From: Cytophaga sp. FL35
GTDB taxonomy: Bacteria > Bacteroidota > Bacteroidia > Flavobacteriales > Flavobacteriaceae
Direction of reading: 5' to 3'
DNA: 64,000 nucleotides
NCBI RefSeq assembly: GCF_014349235.1
Contig: NZ_JACSOH010000021.1
Coordinates: 1 to 64,000 of the forward strand
Of this stretch, positions 26,471 through 34,262 are shown piece by piece. The notes under the pieces were generated by a model that saw nothing but the letters and a program-made list of their open reading frames with translations, ran no database searches and was not told the origin of the DNA. How positions within the stretch are numbered: the stretch's first letter is position 1; the number at the start of each line of letters is the position of its first letter. The position numbers and the translations under genes are program-made.

Positions 26471-27574
26471 ATGAATCGTACAACCGTAAGATTTCAACGC
26501 AAGGACCCCACTCAGTTTTTCAAGACACTTAACAAAAGGGTTAATGAGTATTTCAAAGAAAATCAATTAAAGAAAACGGGCAATTGGAGGCTTCACCTCA
26601 AGACCATTATCATGTTCGCTATTTTCTTGACCCCTTATTTTGCGATTTTAACCTTGGGATTACCAAACTGGGCTAATTTATTGCTAACGATAGTTATGGG
26701 TGTTGGTATGGCCGGTGTTGGCATGAACGTAATGCATGATGGAAACCATGGGGCCTACAGCAACAAAAAATGGGTAAATAAGCTTATGGGAAGCAGTATT
26801 TACATTTTGGCCGGCAACGTATACAACTGGCAAGTACAACACAACGTTCTACACCATACCTATACCAATATTCATGAACATGATGAAGATATGGAGGCCG
26901 GACGTATCCTTAGGTTCTCGAAGCATGCCGAGTGGAGAAAACACCACAGGTTCCAACACTTTTACTCTGTTTTCCTTTACGGATTGCTTACTTTTAATTG
27001 GGCCATTACTACGGACTTTTTACAGATGTACCGCTATATGAAGCGCAAACTTTCCTATGGGAAGCTTCCCAGCCCTATAAAAAACTGGAGTACCCTGGTT
27101 ATTACCAAAATACTTTACATTACTATTTGGATCGTACTGCCATTAATATTCGTTGATGTGGCATGGTGGGAAGTACTGCTCGGCTTTTTTATCATGCACT
27201 ATGTAGCAGGCGTCATTTTAAGTGTTGTGTTTCAATTAGCACACATAGTTCACGATGCCCAGACACCATTACCGGATGAAAGCGGTACTATGAAGAACAC
27301 ATGGGCCATTCACCAATTGTTCACCACCGTCAATTTTAGTACAAAAAACCGAATAGTCAATTGGTTTACCGGAGGGCTTAACCACCAAGTTGAGCACCAT
27401 ATCTTCCCCAACATCAGTCACATACATTACACAAAAATTTCTAAAATTGTGAAAGAAACTGCAAGGGAGTTTAATTTACCCTATCACGAGTATGAAACTA
27501 CTAGAAAAGCTATAATTTCGCACTTCAAACATCTGAAAGAACTAGGTAAAAGACCTAGCATTCAGTTGCAATAA
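26471..27574 (+). CDS. Membrane fatty acid desaturase (acyl-lipid/CoA, delta-5/6 type)
   Basis: 367 residues. Integral membrane di-iron desaturase with three histidine boxes: HDGNHG (89-94), HNVLHH (124-129) and NHQVEHH (304-310). Hydrophobic pairs lie at about 45-85 and 215-250. The QxxHH form of the third box is typical of front-end desaturases, but there is no cytochrome b5 domain. Likely adjusts membrane lipid unsaturation; position specificity is not predictable. A TATATTTG at 26365-26372 could be the -7 element of a ~95-base leader. Confidence 0.9.
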   Translation: MNRTTVRFQRKDPTQFFKTLNKRVNEYFKENQLKKTGNWRLHLKTIIMFAIFLTPYFAILTLGLPNWANLLLTIVMGVGMAGVGMNVMHDGNHGAYSNKKWVNKLMGSSIYILAGNVYNWQVQHNVLHHTYTNIHEHDEDMEAGRILRFSKHAEWRKHHRFQHFYSVFLYGLLTFNWAITTDFLQMYRYMKRKLSYGKLPSPIKNWSTLVITKILYITIWIVLPLIFVDVAWWEVLLGFFIMHYVAGVILSVVFQLAHIVHDAQTPLPDESGTMKNTWAIHQLFTTVNFSTKNRIVNWFTGGLNHQVEHHIFPNISHIHYTKISKIVKETAREFNLPYHEYETTRKAIISHFKHLKELGKRPSIQLQ

Positions 27575-27638
27575 TTTAAACCAAAAAAAATGGTGGAAGG
27601 AGGAATTTCCATCCCACCTCAACAGCTAAACAACACAG

Positions 27639-28847
27639 ATGACTTCAACACTAGCTACGTCTAACGGACTATCTGAAAGAATTAACAGCCTAACCCCCTC
27701 GGCTACATTGGAAATGGCTGCAAAGGCTCGTGAACTTAGGGCCGCCGGCAAGGATATTATAGGCCTTAGTTTGGGCGAACCGGATTTCAACACCCCTGAC
27801 TACATTAAGGAGGCGGCCATACAAGCTATTAATGACGACTACAATTCCTATACTCCAGTTGATGGATACGGTGAATTAAAAGAGGCTATCATAACTAAAT
27901 TCAAAAGAGACAACCGTATTGCCTATGAACCTGCTCAAATTGTAGTTTCCACGGGTGCAAAACAAGCTTTGTACAATGTGGCACAGGTAGTGCTCAACAA
28001 AGGCGAAGAGGTTATTTTACCATGTCCATATTGGGTAAGCTATAGCGATATCGTAAAATTGGCAGATGGGGTTCCCGTAGAGGTGGAGACCACCATTGAA
28101 AATGATTTTAAAATGACCCCGGAGCAATTGGAAGCCGCTATTACCCCAAATACCAGAATGCTTTGGTATAGCTCTCCTTGTAACCCCAGCGGTTCTATCT
28201 ATAGCGAAGAGGAGCTTAGGGCTTTGGCCGATGTGCTGCAAAAGCATCCACAAATTATCGTAGTTAGTGATGAAATTTACGAACATATCAACTACGGAGT
28301 TACCAAACACGCTTCCATGGCGGCATTTGAAGACATGTATGACAGGACTGTTACCGTTAATGGTGTGGCCAAAGCTTTTGCCATGACCGGATGGAGAATA
28401 GGTTATATTGGCGCTCCTACGTTCATAGCACGCGCTTGTAACAAGCTTCAAGGGCAAGTTACCAGTGGTGCCAATTGTATTGCACAGAGAGCTGTCATTA
28501 CTGCACTGAACGAATCCCCTAGCAGAATTCAATACATGGTGGATAAATTCCAGGAAAGAAGACAATTGATACTCGGTCTTTTAAATGAGATTGAAGGTTT
28601 CCGTTGCAACGAACCGGAAGGTGCATTTTATGTGTACCCAGATGTAAGTGCTTATTTTGGTAAAACTTTGAATGGAGTTACTATAAACAATGCATCGGAT
28701 TTGGCAATGTACATTTTGGAACACGCCAATGTGGCCACTGTTACAGGTGATGCTTTCGGGAATGGAAACAGCATTCGAATATCTTATGCCGCTTCAGAGG
28801 ACGAAATTAAAGAGGCCGTTGCTAGGATCAAGAAGGCCCTTAACTAA
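27639..28847 (+). CDS. PLP-dependent class I aminotransferase (aspartate aminotransferase-like)
   Basis: 402 residues. Fold type I with PLP-binding Lys245 in VAKAFAMTGWRIGY; SSPCNPSG and VSDEIYEHI supply the other cofactor contacts, and RISYAASE near the C-terminus provides the substrate carboxylate Arg. Closest in character to the bacterial Ib aspartate/prephenate aminotransferases. Exact substrate uncertain. Terminated by a strong hairpin. Confidence 0.92.
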   Translation: MTSTLATSNGLSERINSLTPSATLEMAAKARELRAAGKDIIGLSLGEPDFNTPDYIKEAAIQAINDDYNSYTPVDGYGELKEAIITKFKRDNRIAYEPAQIVVSTGAKQALYNVAQVVLNKGEEVILPCPYWVSYSDIVKLADGVPVEVETTIENDFKMTPEQLEAAITPNTRMLWYSSPCNPSGSIYSEEELRALADVLQKHPQIIVVSDEIYEHINYGVTKHASMAAFEDMYDRTVTVNGVAKAFAMTGWRIGYIGAPTFIARACNKLQGQVTSGANCIAQRAVITALNESPSRIQYMVDKFQERRQLILGLLNEIEGFRCNEPEGAFYVYPDVSAYFGKTLNGVTINNASDLAMYILEHANVATVTGDAFGNGNSIRISYAASEDEIKEAVARIKKALN

Positions 28848-28866
28848 AACAATTTCCTTTACTCAC

Positions 28867-28896
28867 AAAAAATGCCCCGTTTTAGGGGCATTTTTT
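28867..28896. terminator. Bidirectional hairpin terminator
   Basis: Perfect 12-bp stem AAAAAATGCCCC / GGGGCATTTTTT with a 6-base loop, between the convergent aminotransferase and trkH genes. Confidence 0.92.
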
Positions 28897-28927
28897 ATAT
28901 GTTCGAACTCTTAAAGGGCAATAAAGT

Positions 28928-30418
28928 TTACGTTTTCTTCCAGAAATAGGGAGAAAAGAGAATTAATACCGTAAATAATTCCAATCTTCCCGCCAGCATT
29001 AAAAAGCCGCACCACCACTTACCAATATCCGGCAGGCCGTTAAAATTACTTACAGGGTTTAAGGTACCAAACGCAGGCCCTACGTTACCTAATGAAGAAG
29101 CAGCACCACCAATGGCCGTCACAAAATCTATCCCCATGGCTCCCAGGCCCAATGCCCCTATAATAAACAGAAGCATATAGAGCACAAAAAAACCGATTAT
29201 ATTGTAAACAATATGCTCCTTTACGGTCCTGCCATTATAACGCACGGGAATGACGGCACTGGTATGCAATGACCTTTTAAATTCAAGCAAGCCATTTTTT
29301 ATAATCAATAAATGGCGCATTACCTTAATACCACCTGCAGTAGAACCTGCAGACCCTCCCAAAAACATCAAACCAAAAAAGAATACGGTTAAAAAGGGTG
29401 TCCAACTTGTAAAATCAGCAGTAACAAATCCCGTAGTGGTCACTACTGCAATTACTTGAAACAATGTATGTCTAAAGGCACTTTCGGCATTGCCCAAAAC
29501 CATGGGATGGTAATCGTTCACCACGGGACTCGCCTTAAAATATACCACTAAAGCGGCTACTATTGTAAAGAATAGGATAAAGCCCGTATAAAATTTTAAC
29601 TCCTCGTCCTTTATAATTCGCTGCACCTTTCCTTTAAAAGCAAAATAGCTCAATACAAAGTTGGTACCCGCCAAAAACATGAATAAGATCACAATATATT
29701 GAATCAGCGGCTGGTCATTCCAATAGGCGAGACTCAGGTTTTTTGTTGAAAAGCCACCTGTTGACAATGTTGCCAGCGAATGGTTAATAGCATCAAAAAA
29801 GGACATCCCCGCGAGCCTCAAAAGAATGGTTTCCGCAATGGTATACCCCACATATATAAGCCAAAGTCGTTTAGCGGTATCGGTAATTCTAGGATGGAGT
29901 TTATCTGCGCTAGGCCCGGGAGCTTCAGCAGCAAAGAGCTGCATTCCCCCTATCCCCAACAATGGGAGGATGGCAATTGCCAAAACAATAATCCCCATTC
30001 CCCCTATCCAGTGGGTAAGACTACGCCAAAACAAGAGTCCTTCGGGCAGCGCCTCAATATCATCCAAAATTGATGCCCCAGTTGTGGTATAACCCGAAAT
30101 GGTTTCAAAAAATGCATTGGTTATAGAGGGTATGGCATCCGAGAATAAATAAGGTAACATCCCACTGGCGGACATTACAATCCAACCGAAAGTAACAATG
30201 ATGTACCCCTCTTTCTTCTTGACCTCTTTCTTATGCCCCCTTGTATAGAACATAGCAAAAGTTCCCACGAACATGGTGGTAATGGCCGCCAAGCCAATTC
30301 CCAAGGTAGCTCCGTCCTTATATATACCGCTTACAAGGGCAGCCAATAACATAAAGGCTCCATTGCAAAGCAATAACAGCCCCATGATATGGAATATGAT
30401 TTTGGTATTAAGGCGCAT
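28928..30418 (-). CDS. trkH: TrkH-family potassium uptake channel subunit
   Basis: 496 residues, polytopic with about ten hydrophobic segments. The four pore-loop selectivity segments carry the expected Gly-containing motifs: SGYTTTGAS, LSTGGFSTKN, TTTGFVTAD and SSLGNVGPAF. K+ import energised by ion gradient and gated by the cytosolic RCK protein. Its ATG overlaps the trkA stop (TAATG), so translation is coupled. Confidence 0.95.
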   Translation of the reverse strand: MRLNTKIIFHIMGLLLLCNGAFMLLAALVSGIYKDGATLGIGLAAITTMFVGTFAMFYTRGHKKEVKKKEGYIIVTFGWIVMSASGMLPYLFSDAIPSITNAFFETISGYTTTGASILDDIEALPEGLLFWRSLTHWIGGMGIIVLAIAILPLLGIGGMQLFAAEAPGPSADKLHPRITDTAKRLWLIYVGYTIAETILLRLAGMSFFDAINHSLATLSTGGFSTKNLSLAYWNDQPLIQYIVILFMFLAGTNFVLSYFAFKGKVQRIIKDEELKFYTGFILFFTIVAALVVYFKASPVVNDYHPMVLGNAESAFRHTLFQVIAVVTTTGFVTADFTSWTPFLTVFFFGLMFLGGSAGSTAGGIKVMRHLLIIKNGLLEFKRSLHTSAVIPVRYNGRTVKEHIVYNIIGFFVLYMLLFIIGALGLGAMGIDFVTAIGGAASSLGNVGPAFGTLNPVSNFNGLPDIGKWWCGFLMLAGRLELFTVLILFSPYFWKKT

Positions 30419-31767
30419 TAGAGAAATAAACGTTCAATTTTTGGAATGGCTTCCGGAAGGCAACAAACCACCACACGGTCTCCAGCCTTTATTTCAAAAC
30501 CACCTAGAGCGATTATACCCTCATCATCCCTAATGACCCCTCCAATAGTTGCCGATCTAGGAAAATCCAACTCCCTAATGATATTACCGGTAACCCTTGA
30601 ACTTGGTTTTACCACAAATTCCAAAATTTCGGCATTTAGATTGTTCAACCTCATAAGGGCAACAACCTCTCCCTTACGGATATGACGGAAAATGTTATTC
30701 GCTGCCAAAAGTTTTTTATTGATAAGGGTATCGATACCTATAGAATGGGATAATTGAAAATAATCCATATTCTCAACCAAAGCAATGGTCTTTTTTATTC
30801 TTTTGGACTTTGCAACCAGACAGGACATAATATTGGTTTCTGAGTTACCGGTTACCGCAATAAAGGCATCCATGGACTCCAAGCTTTCTTCCTCCAGTAA
30901 TTCCACATTTCTACCATCGCCATTAATAACCAAGGCGTTGGGAAGATCATCTGCCAAATCAAAGGCCTTTTCCTTATCTTTTTCTATCAATTTTACATTG
31001 AAGCGATGCTGGCAAAGGTCGCGGGCAGATTTGAAACCTACCTTGCTACCACCCAAAATCATCACATTCTTAATTTCCTCCTTTTTCTTACCGGTAAGCT
31101 TATACAGTTCATCTACCCCTTCTTTGGTAGTGATGAAATATACCTGATCACCATCCTTAAAGATGGTATCACCACGTGGCACCACGGTATATTGGGTTCC
31201 TGTTCGCTGTAGGGCGATAGGCATAAAATGCAGCTCCGGAAATATTTTTGCGGCTTCCTTCACCATTTTGCCTACAAAAGGTGCGGAAGGTGGAAGGGAT
31301 ACGCCCACCATAATCAATTTACCGTCTTCAAATTCATAGGTATCATTGAAGGCGCTCTTATTGAGTAATAACTTAATTTCCGTTGCTGCCAGCTCCTCGG
31401 GAGAAATAAGTTCGTCTATACCCAATTCTGAAAAACGAATGGTTTCACGATCATCTATAAATTCGGTATTGGAAATTCTGGCAATGGTACGCTCACACCC
31501 CAATTGCTTGGCAAGCATGCAAAGGGTGAGATTGGTGGTTTCAGAAGCCGTAACCCCGATCATTAGATTGGAATCTTGAACGTTGGCATCCTTGAGTACT
31601 GATATAGAAGTGGCATCACCACGTAAAACCCGAATATCCAAATGAGTATCCGCGTATGCGAGACTCTCCTTATTGGTATCGATTAAAGTGATGTCCTGAG
31701 ATTCGTAAGATAGCAGTTTAGCAAGGTGAAATCCCACCTCACCGGCACCTGCAATAATAATTTTCAT
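30418..31767 (-). CDS. trkA: Trk system potassium regulatory protein TrkA
   Basis: 449 residues with two RCK_N Rossmann domains (IIAGAGEVGFHLAKLL at 3-18; VMILGGSKVGFKSARDL at about 235), each followed by an RCK_C domain. Binds NAD(H)/ATP and gates TrkH on the cytosolic face. First gene of the trkA-trkH pair; same strand, 1-base overlap. Confidence 0.96.
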   Translation of the reverse strand: MKIIIAGAGEVGFHLAKLLSYESQDITLIDTNKESLAYADTHLDIRVLRGDATSISVLKDANVQDSNLMIGVTASETTNLTLCMLAKQLGCERTIARISNTEFIDDRETIRFSELGIDELISPEELAATEIKLLLNKSAFNDTYEFEDGKLIMVGVSLPPSAPFVGKMVKEAAKIFPELHFMPIALQRTGTQYTVVPRGDTIFKDGDQVYFITTKEGVDELYKLTGKKKEEIKNVMILGGSKVGFKSARDLCQHRFNVKLIEKDKEKAFDLADDLPNALVINGDGRNVELLEEESLESMDAFIAVTGNSETNIMSCLVAKSKRIKKTIALVENMDYFQLSHSIGIDTLINKKLLAANNIFRHIRKGEVVALMRLNNLNAEILEFVVKPSSRVTGNIIRELDFPRSATIGGVIRDDEGIIALGGFEIKAGDRVVVCCLPEAIPKIERLFL

Positions 31768-31952
31768 CTACTAACAACTTTGTGTGGTCTGCAATTTAAT
31801 TGGCTAAGCAACAAAAAGTAAGCCTTCTTAGGTCGTCAATTGCGTCGCAAAATTACACATTTAATCCGTAGCCCGTTTTATTTTGATCCTTATTTGATAA
31901 TTACCTCCATAGTAATTACCAAAATGCTAAACGCGTAGTGCGGGCTATATTG

Positions 31953-31960
31953 TATCTTTG
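31953..31960 (+). promoter_or_regulatory. -7 element (TATCTTTG) deciding the ubiE/menG start
   Basis: TATCTTTG lies 16 bases before ATG 31977. It is downstream of an in-frame ATG at 31938, so transcription would start after that codon, which favours 31977 as the true start. Confidence 0.55.
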
Positions 31961-31976
31961 CCACAAAAATTGCCAC

Positions 31977-32705
31977 ATGGCCAATAAGGTGACCCCCTAT
32001 AAAAATTCCCAAATGGGAAAGAAAGCCCAAGTTACCCAGATGTTCGATACCATTTCTGAGGACTACGATGGGCTCAACCGCGTAATTTCTTTTGGAATTG
32101 ATATTAAATGGAGAAAAAGAGTGGTTTCCATTGTACAAAAATCTCAACCTGAATCCGTTTTGGATATCGCAACAGGAACTGGGGACCTTGCTATTAATCT
32201 AACCCAAACGGGCGCCAAAAATATTATAGGCCTGGACATTTCGCCAGGAATGCTGGAGGTTGGAAAAAAAAAGGTGGCTCAAAAGAAATTGGGGAACACT
32301 ATTGAAATGGTCGTTGGAGACAGTGAAAACCTACCTTTTGAAAACGAAAGTTTTGATGCGGTCACCGTAGCCTTTGGGGTGCGTAATTTTGAAAACCTTG
32401 AAAAAGGACTATCGGAAATCCATAGGGTATTGGTCAAGGGGGGTACATTTGTCGTGTTGGAAACATCCGTACCTACAAAGTTTCCATTTAAACAAGGTTA
32501 TACATTTTACACCAAATATATTCTACCTGCAATAGGTAAAATCTTTTCCAAGGACCGCTCTGCCTACTCATACCTAAGCGAATCTGCATCCGTTTTTCCC
32601 CATGGAGAAGCCTTCAACAATATTTTACGTAAAATCGGGTTTATAGAGGTAGAGAACAAGCCCCAAACACTTGGGGTGGCATCCATATATGTTGCCAAAA
32701 AATAA
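31977..32705 (+). CDS. ubiE: Demethylmenaquinone methyltransferase
   Basis: 242 residues from ATG 31977. Final C-methylation of menaquinone (menG/ubiE), which supplies the quinone used by Na+-NQR. SAM motif VLDIATGTGDLAI, then GLDISPGML, FDAVTVAFGVRNFE and the C-terminal SYLSESASVFPHGEAF. The longer reading from 31938 adds MRAILYLCHKNCH, which lies over the promoter. porT follows after 85 bases. Confidence 0.95.
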   Translation: MANKVTPYKNSQMGKKAQVTQMFDTISEDYDGLNRVISFGIDIKWRKRVVSIVQKSQPESVLDIATGTGDLAINLTQTGAKNIIGLDISPGMLEVGKKKVAQKKLGNTIEMVVGDSENLPFENESFDAVTVAFGVRNFENLEKGLSEIHRVLVKGGTFVVLETSVPTKFPFKQGYTFYTKYILPAIGKIFSKDRSAYSYLSESASVFPHGEAFNNILRKIGFIEVENKPQTLGVASIYVAKK

Positions 32706-32790
32706 ATAAAACAGGCCCTAATAAAGCCTACAGACACCCGCACCCCCTTTCAATAAAAGGATACGGCACAAACGGGATAATTTTTTTTGA

Positions 32791-33510
32791 ATGAAAAGAT
32801 TTTTTCTGCTTTTGGCAAGTATGCTGTTTCTAGGAGTTACAGTTCATGCTCAATTCAATTCCAACCCAGTCCTAAATCTAGAGAATAAGGATAAAAAGTT
32901 TCTTAATTACGGATATTTTCTAGGTTTTAACCGATATGGTTTTAAGTTCGATTATAAAAATGACCGAGGCAACCAAAATACGGAAGTCCTAGTTCTGGAG
33001 TCCACAGGGTTTAATGTGGGGCTTATTGGCGAAATGAACCTACACGAGTTTTTAGATATCCGAATGGAACCCGGCCTATATTACAATGCCCGTACAATGG
33101 GTTTCCCTGGTTTTCAAGCAACGGAAGAAGGAGAGCGAAATGCCATTAGGGAAGTAAAGTCTACCTATATCAATTTTCCTATACTGGCTAAAATTAGTAC
33201 CCGAAGATTAGGAAACTGGAAGCCATTTTTAGTTGCGGGACCATCTGCTTCCCTTAATCTGGGAAGTAATGAAGCGAGCCCGGATGACAACAGCAGTGGG
33301 ACCTTTCGAATGAAAAAATGGACCTACAATTACGAGCTTGGTTTTGGTATTGACTTTTATTTGGAATATTTCAAGTTCACTCCCTCCATTCGTGGGGTTT
33401 TTGGACTTACCGATGAATTGGTGCGTGACGTAGATCCTAACAGCCCTTGGACCGGCAATATTGAAAAAATGAGCACCAGAGGTATTTTTGTCAACTTTAC
33501 GTTTGAATAA
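32791..33510 (+). CDS. porT: PorT-family type IX secretion/gliding outer membrane protein
   Basis: 239 residues. Signal peptide 1-20 (VTVHAQ), then an eight-strand-like beta-barrel with alternating aromatic residues (FLNYGYFLGFNRYGFKFDY...) and a terminal Phe-rich strand (GIFVNFTFE). This outline and its place directly behind ubiE match PorT/SprT of Flavobacterium, required for T9SS secretion. The family call is by resemblance and context. It converges on the RNA methyltransferase gene with only 6 bases between. Confidence 0.85.
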   Translation: MKRFFLLLASMLFLGVTVHAQFNSNPVLNLENKDKKFLNYGYFLGFNRYGFKFDYKNDRGNQNTEVLVLESTGFNVGLIGEMNLHEFLDIRMEPGLYYNARTMGFPGFQATEEGERNAIREVKSTYINFPILAKISTRRLGNWKPFLVAGPSASLNLGSNEASPDDNSSGTFRMKKWTYNYELGFGIDFYLEYFKFTPSIRGVFGLTDELVRDVDPNSPWTGNIEKMSTRGIFVNFTFE

Positions 33511-33516
33511 TAAAAG

Positions 33517-34239
33517 CTAACCCCTTCTTATTTCACTAAGCAAAATAGCCGTTGCCGTTGCCACATTTAAACTTTCGGTCTGTTGATTTCCAAATTGTGG
33601 AATGCTGATTTTTTCATCGACAACCTCTTCAATTTCACTTGATATTCCATTGGCCTCATTGCCCATGACCAATATTCCTTTGGAAGGCAAATTATTTGAA
33701 TATATGTTGGTACCGTTCATGAAAGCTCCGTAAACAGGAAATTGTGCATCACTCAAAAACTTTTTTAAATCCGTATACCCCACATGAACCCGAGCCAAAG
33801 AACCCATGGTTGCCTGTATGGTTTTAGGATTATAACAATCCACCGTCTGTGCAGAACATAGCAGGTTCTTTATCCCAAACCAATCGCATAACCTAATAAT
33901 GGTCCCTAAATTTCCAGGATCCCGCACATCATCGACCGCAACCATCCAATCATCAAAAACAAAAGGTGCTGCCTTTGGAATTTTAAAGACTCCCAACACT
34001 TTGTTTGGGGTGGTCAATGCGCTTATTTTTTTAAGTTCCAACTCCGAAATTATATGAACCACAGATTCTGTGCAATGCACCAAATTCTCTTCCGTGGCAT
34101 AAACACTATCCACTTCAAAATGGGAATCTAAAATTTCCTGTACCGCCTTTACCCCTTCTACAAAAAAAAGCCCGTACTGGTTACGGTACTTTTTTTGATG
34201 TAGACTTTTTATAAGTTTTATTTGACTTTTAACAATCAT
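33517..34239 (-). CDS. SpoU/TrmH-type RNA 2'-O-methyltransferase
   Basis: 240 residues. An N-terminal substrate-binding domain (KSLHQKKYRNQYGLFFVEG) is followed by a SPOUT knot domain with motifs DDVRDPGNLGTIIRLCDWFG, VMGNEANGIS and ISIPQFGNQQTESLNVATATAILLSE. Most like the rRNA-modifying RlmB/TsnR branch; the target nucleotide cannot be assigned. Starts only 23 bases from the divergent tamL ATG. Confidence 0.92.
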   Translation of the reverse strand: MIVKSQIKLIKSLHQKKYRNQYGLFFVEGVKAVQEILDSHFEVDSVYATEENLVHCTESVVHIISELELKKISALTTPNKVLGVFKIPKAAPFVFDDWMVAVDDVRDPGNLGTIIRLCDWFGIKNLLCSAQTVDCYNPKTIQATMGSLARVHVGYTDLKKFLSDAQFPVYGAFMNGTNIYSNNLPSKGILVMGNEANGISSEIEEVVDEKISIPQFGNQQTESLNVATATAILLSEIRRG

Positions 34240-34256
34240 AAAAAGATGTAATTTTG
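34222..34256 (+). promoter_or_regulatory. Candidate promoter of tamL (TTG-N24-TAATTTTG)
   Basis: TTG at 34222-34224 and TAATTTTG at 34249-34256. Spacing is a little long. The ATG is 6 bases after the -7 box, so the mRNA would be nearly leaderless. The element overlaps the start of the divergent methyltransferase gene. Confidence 0.4.
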
Positions 34257-34262
34257 GTGGCT

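Noticed and set aside
28017-28565. 182-codon minus-strand ORF
   Set aside because: Antisense to the aminotransferase; no domain or signal recognised.
31938-31976. Longer N-terminus for ubiE (MRAILYLCHKNCH...)
   Set aside because: The TATCTTTG -7 element lies inside it, so transcription should begin after this ATG; family alignments start near MANKV.
34254-34262. TTG start for tamL
   Set aside because: ATG at 34263 gives a normal lipoprotein signal, and the TTG forms part of the proposed -7 element.
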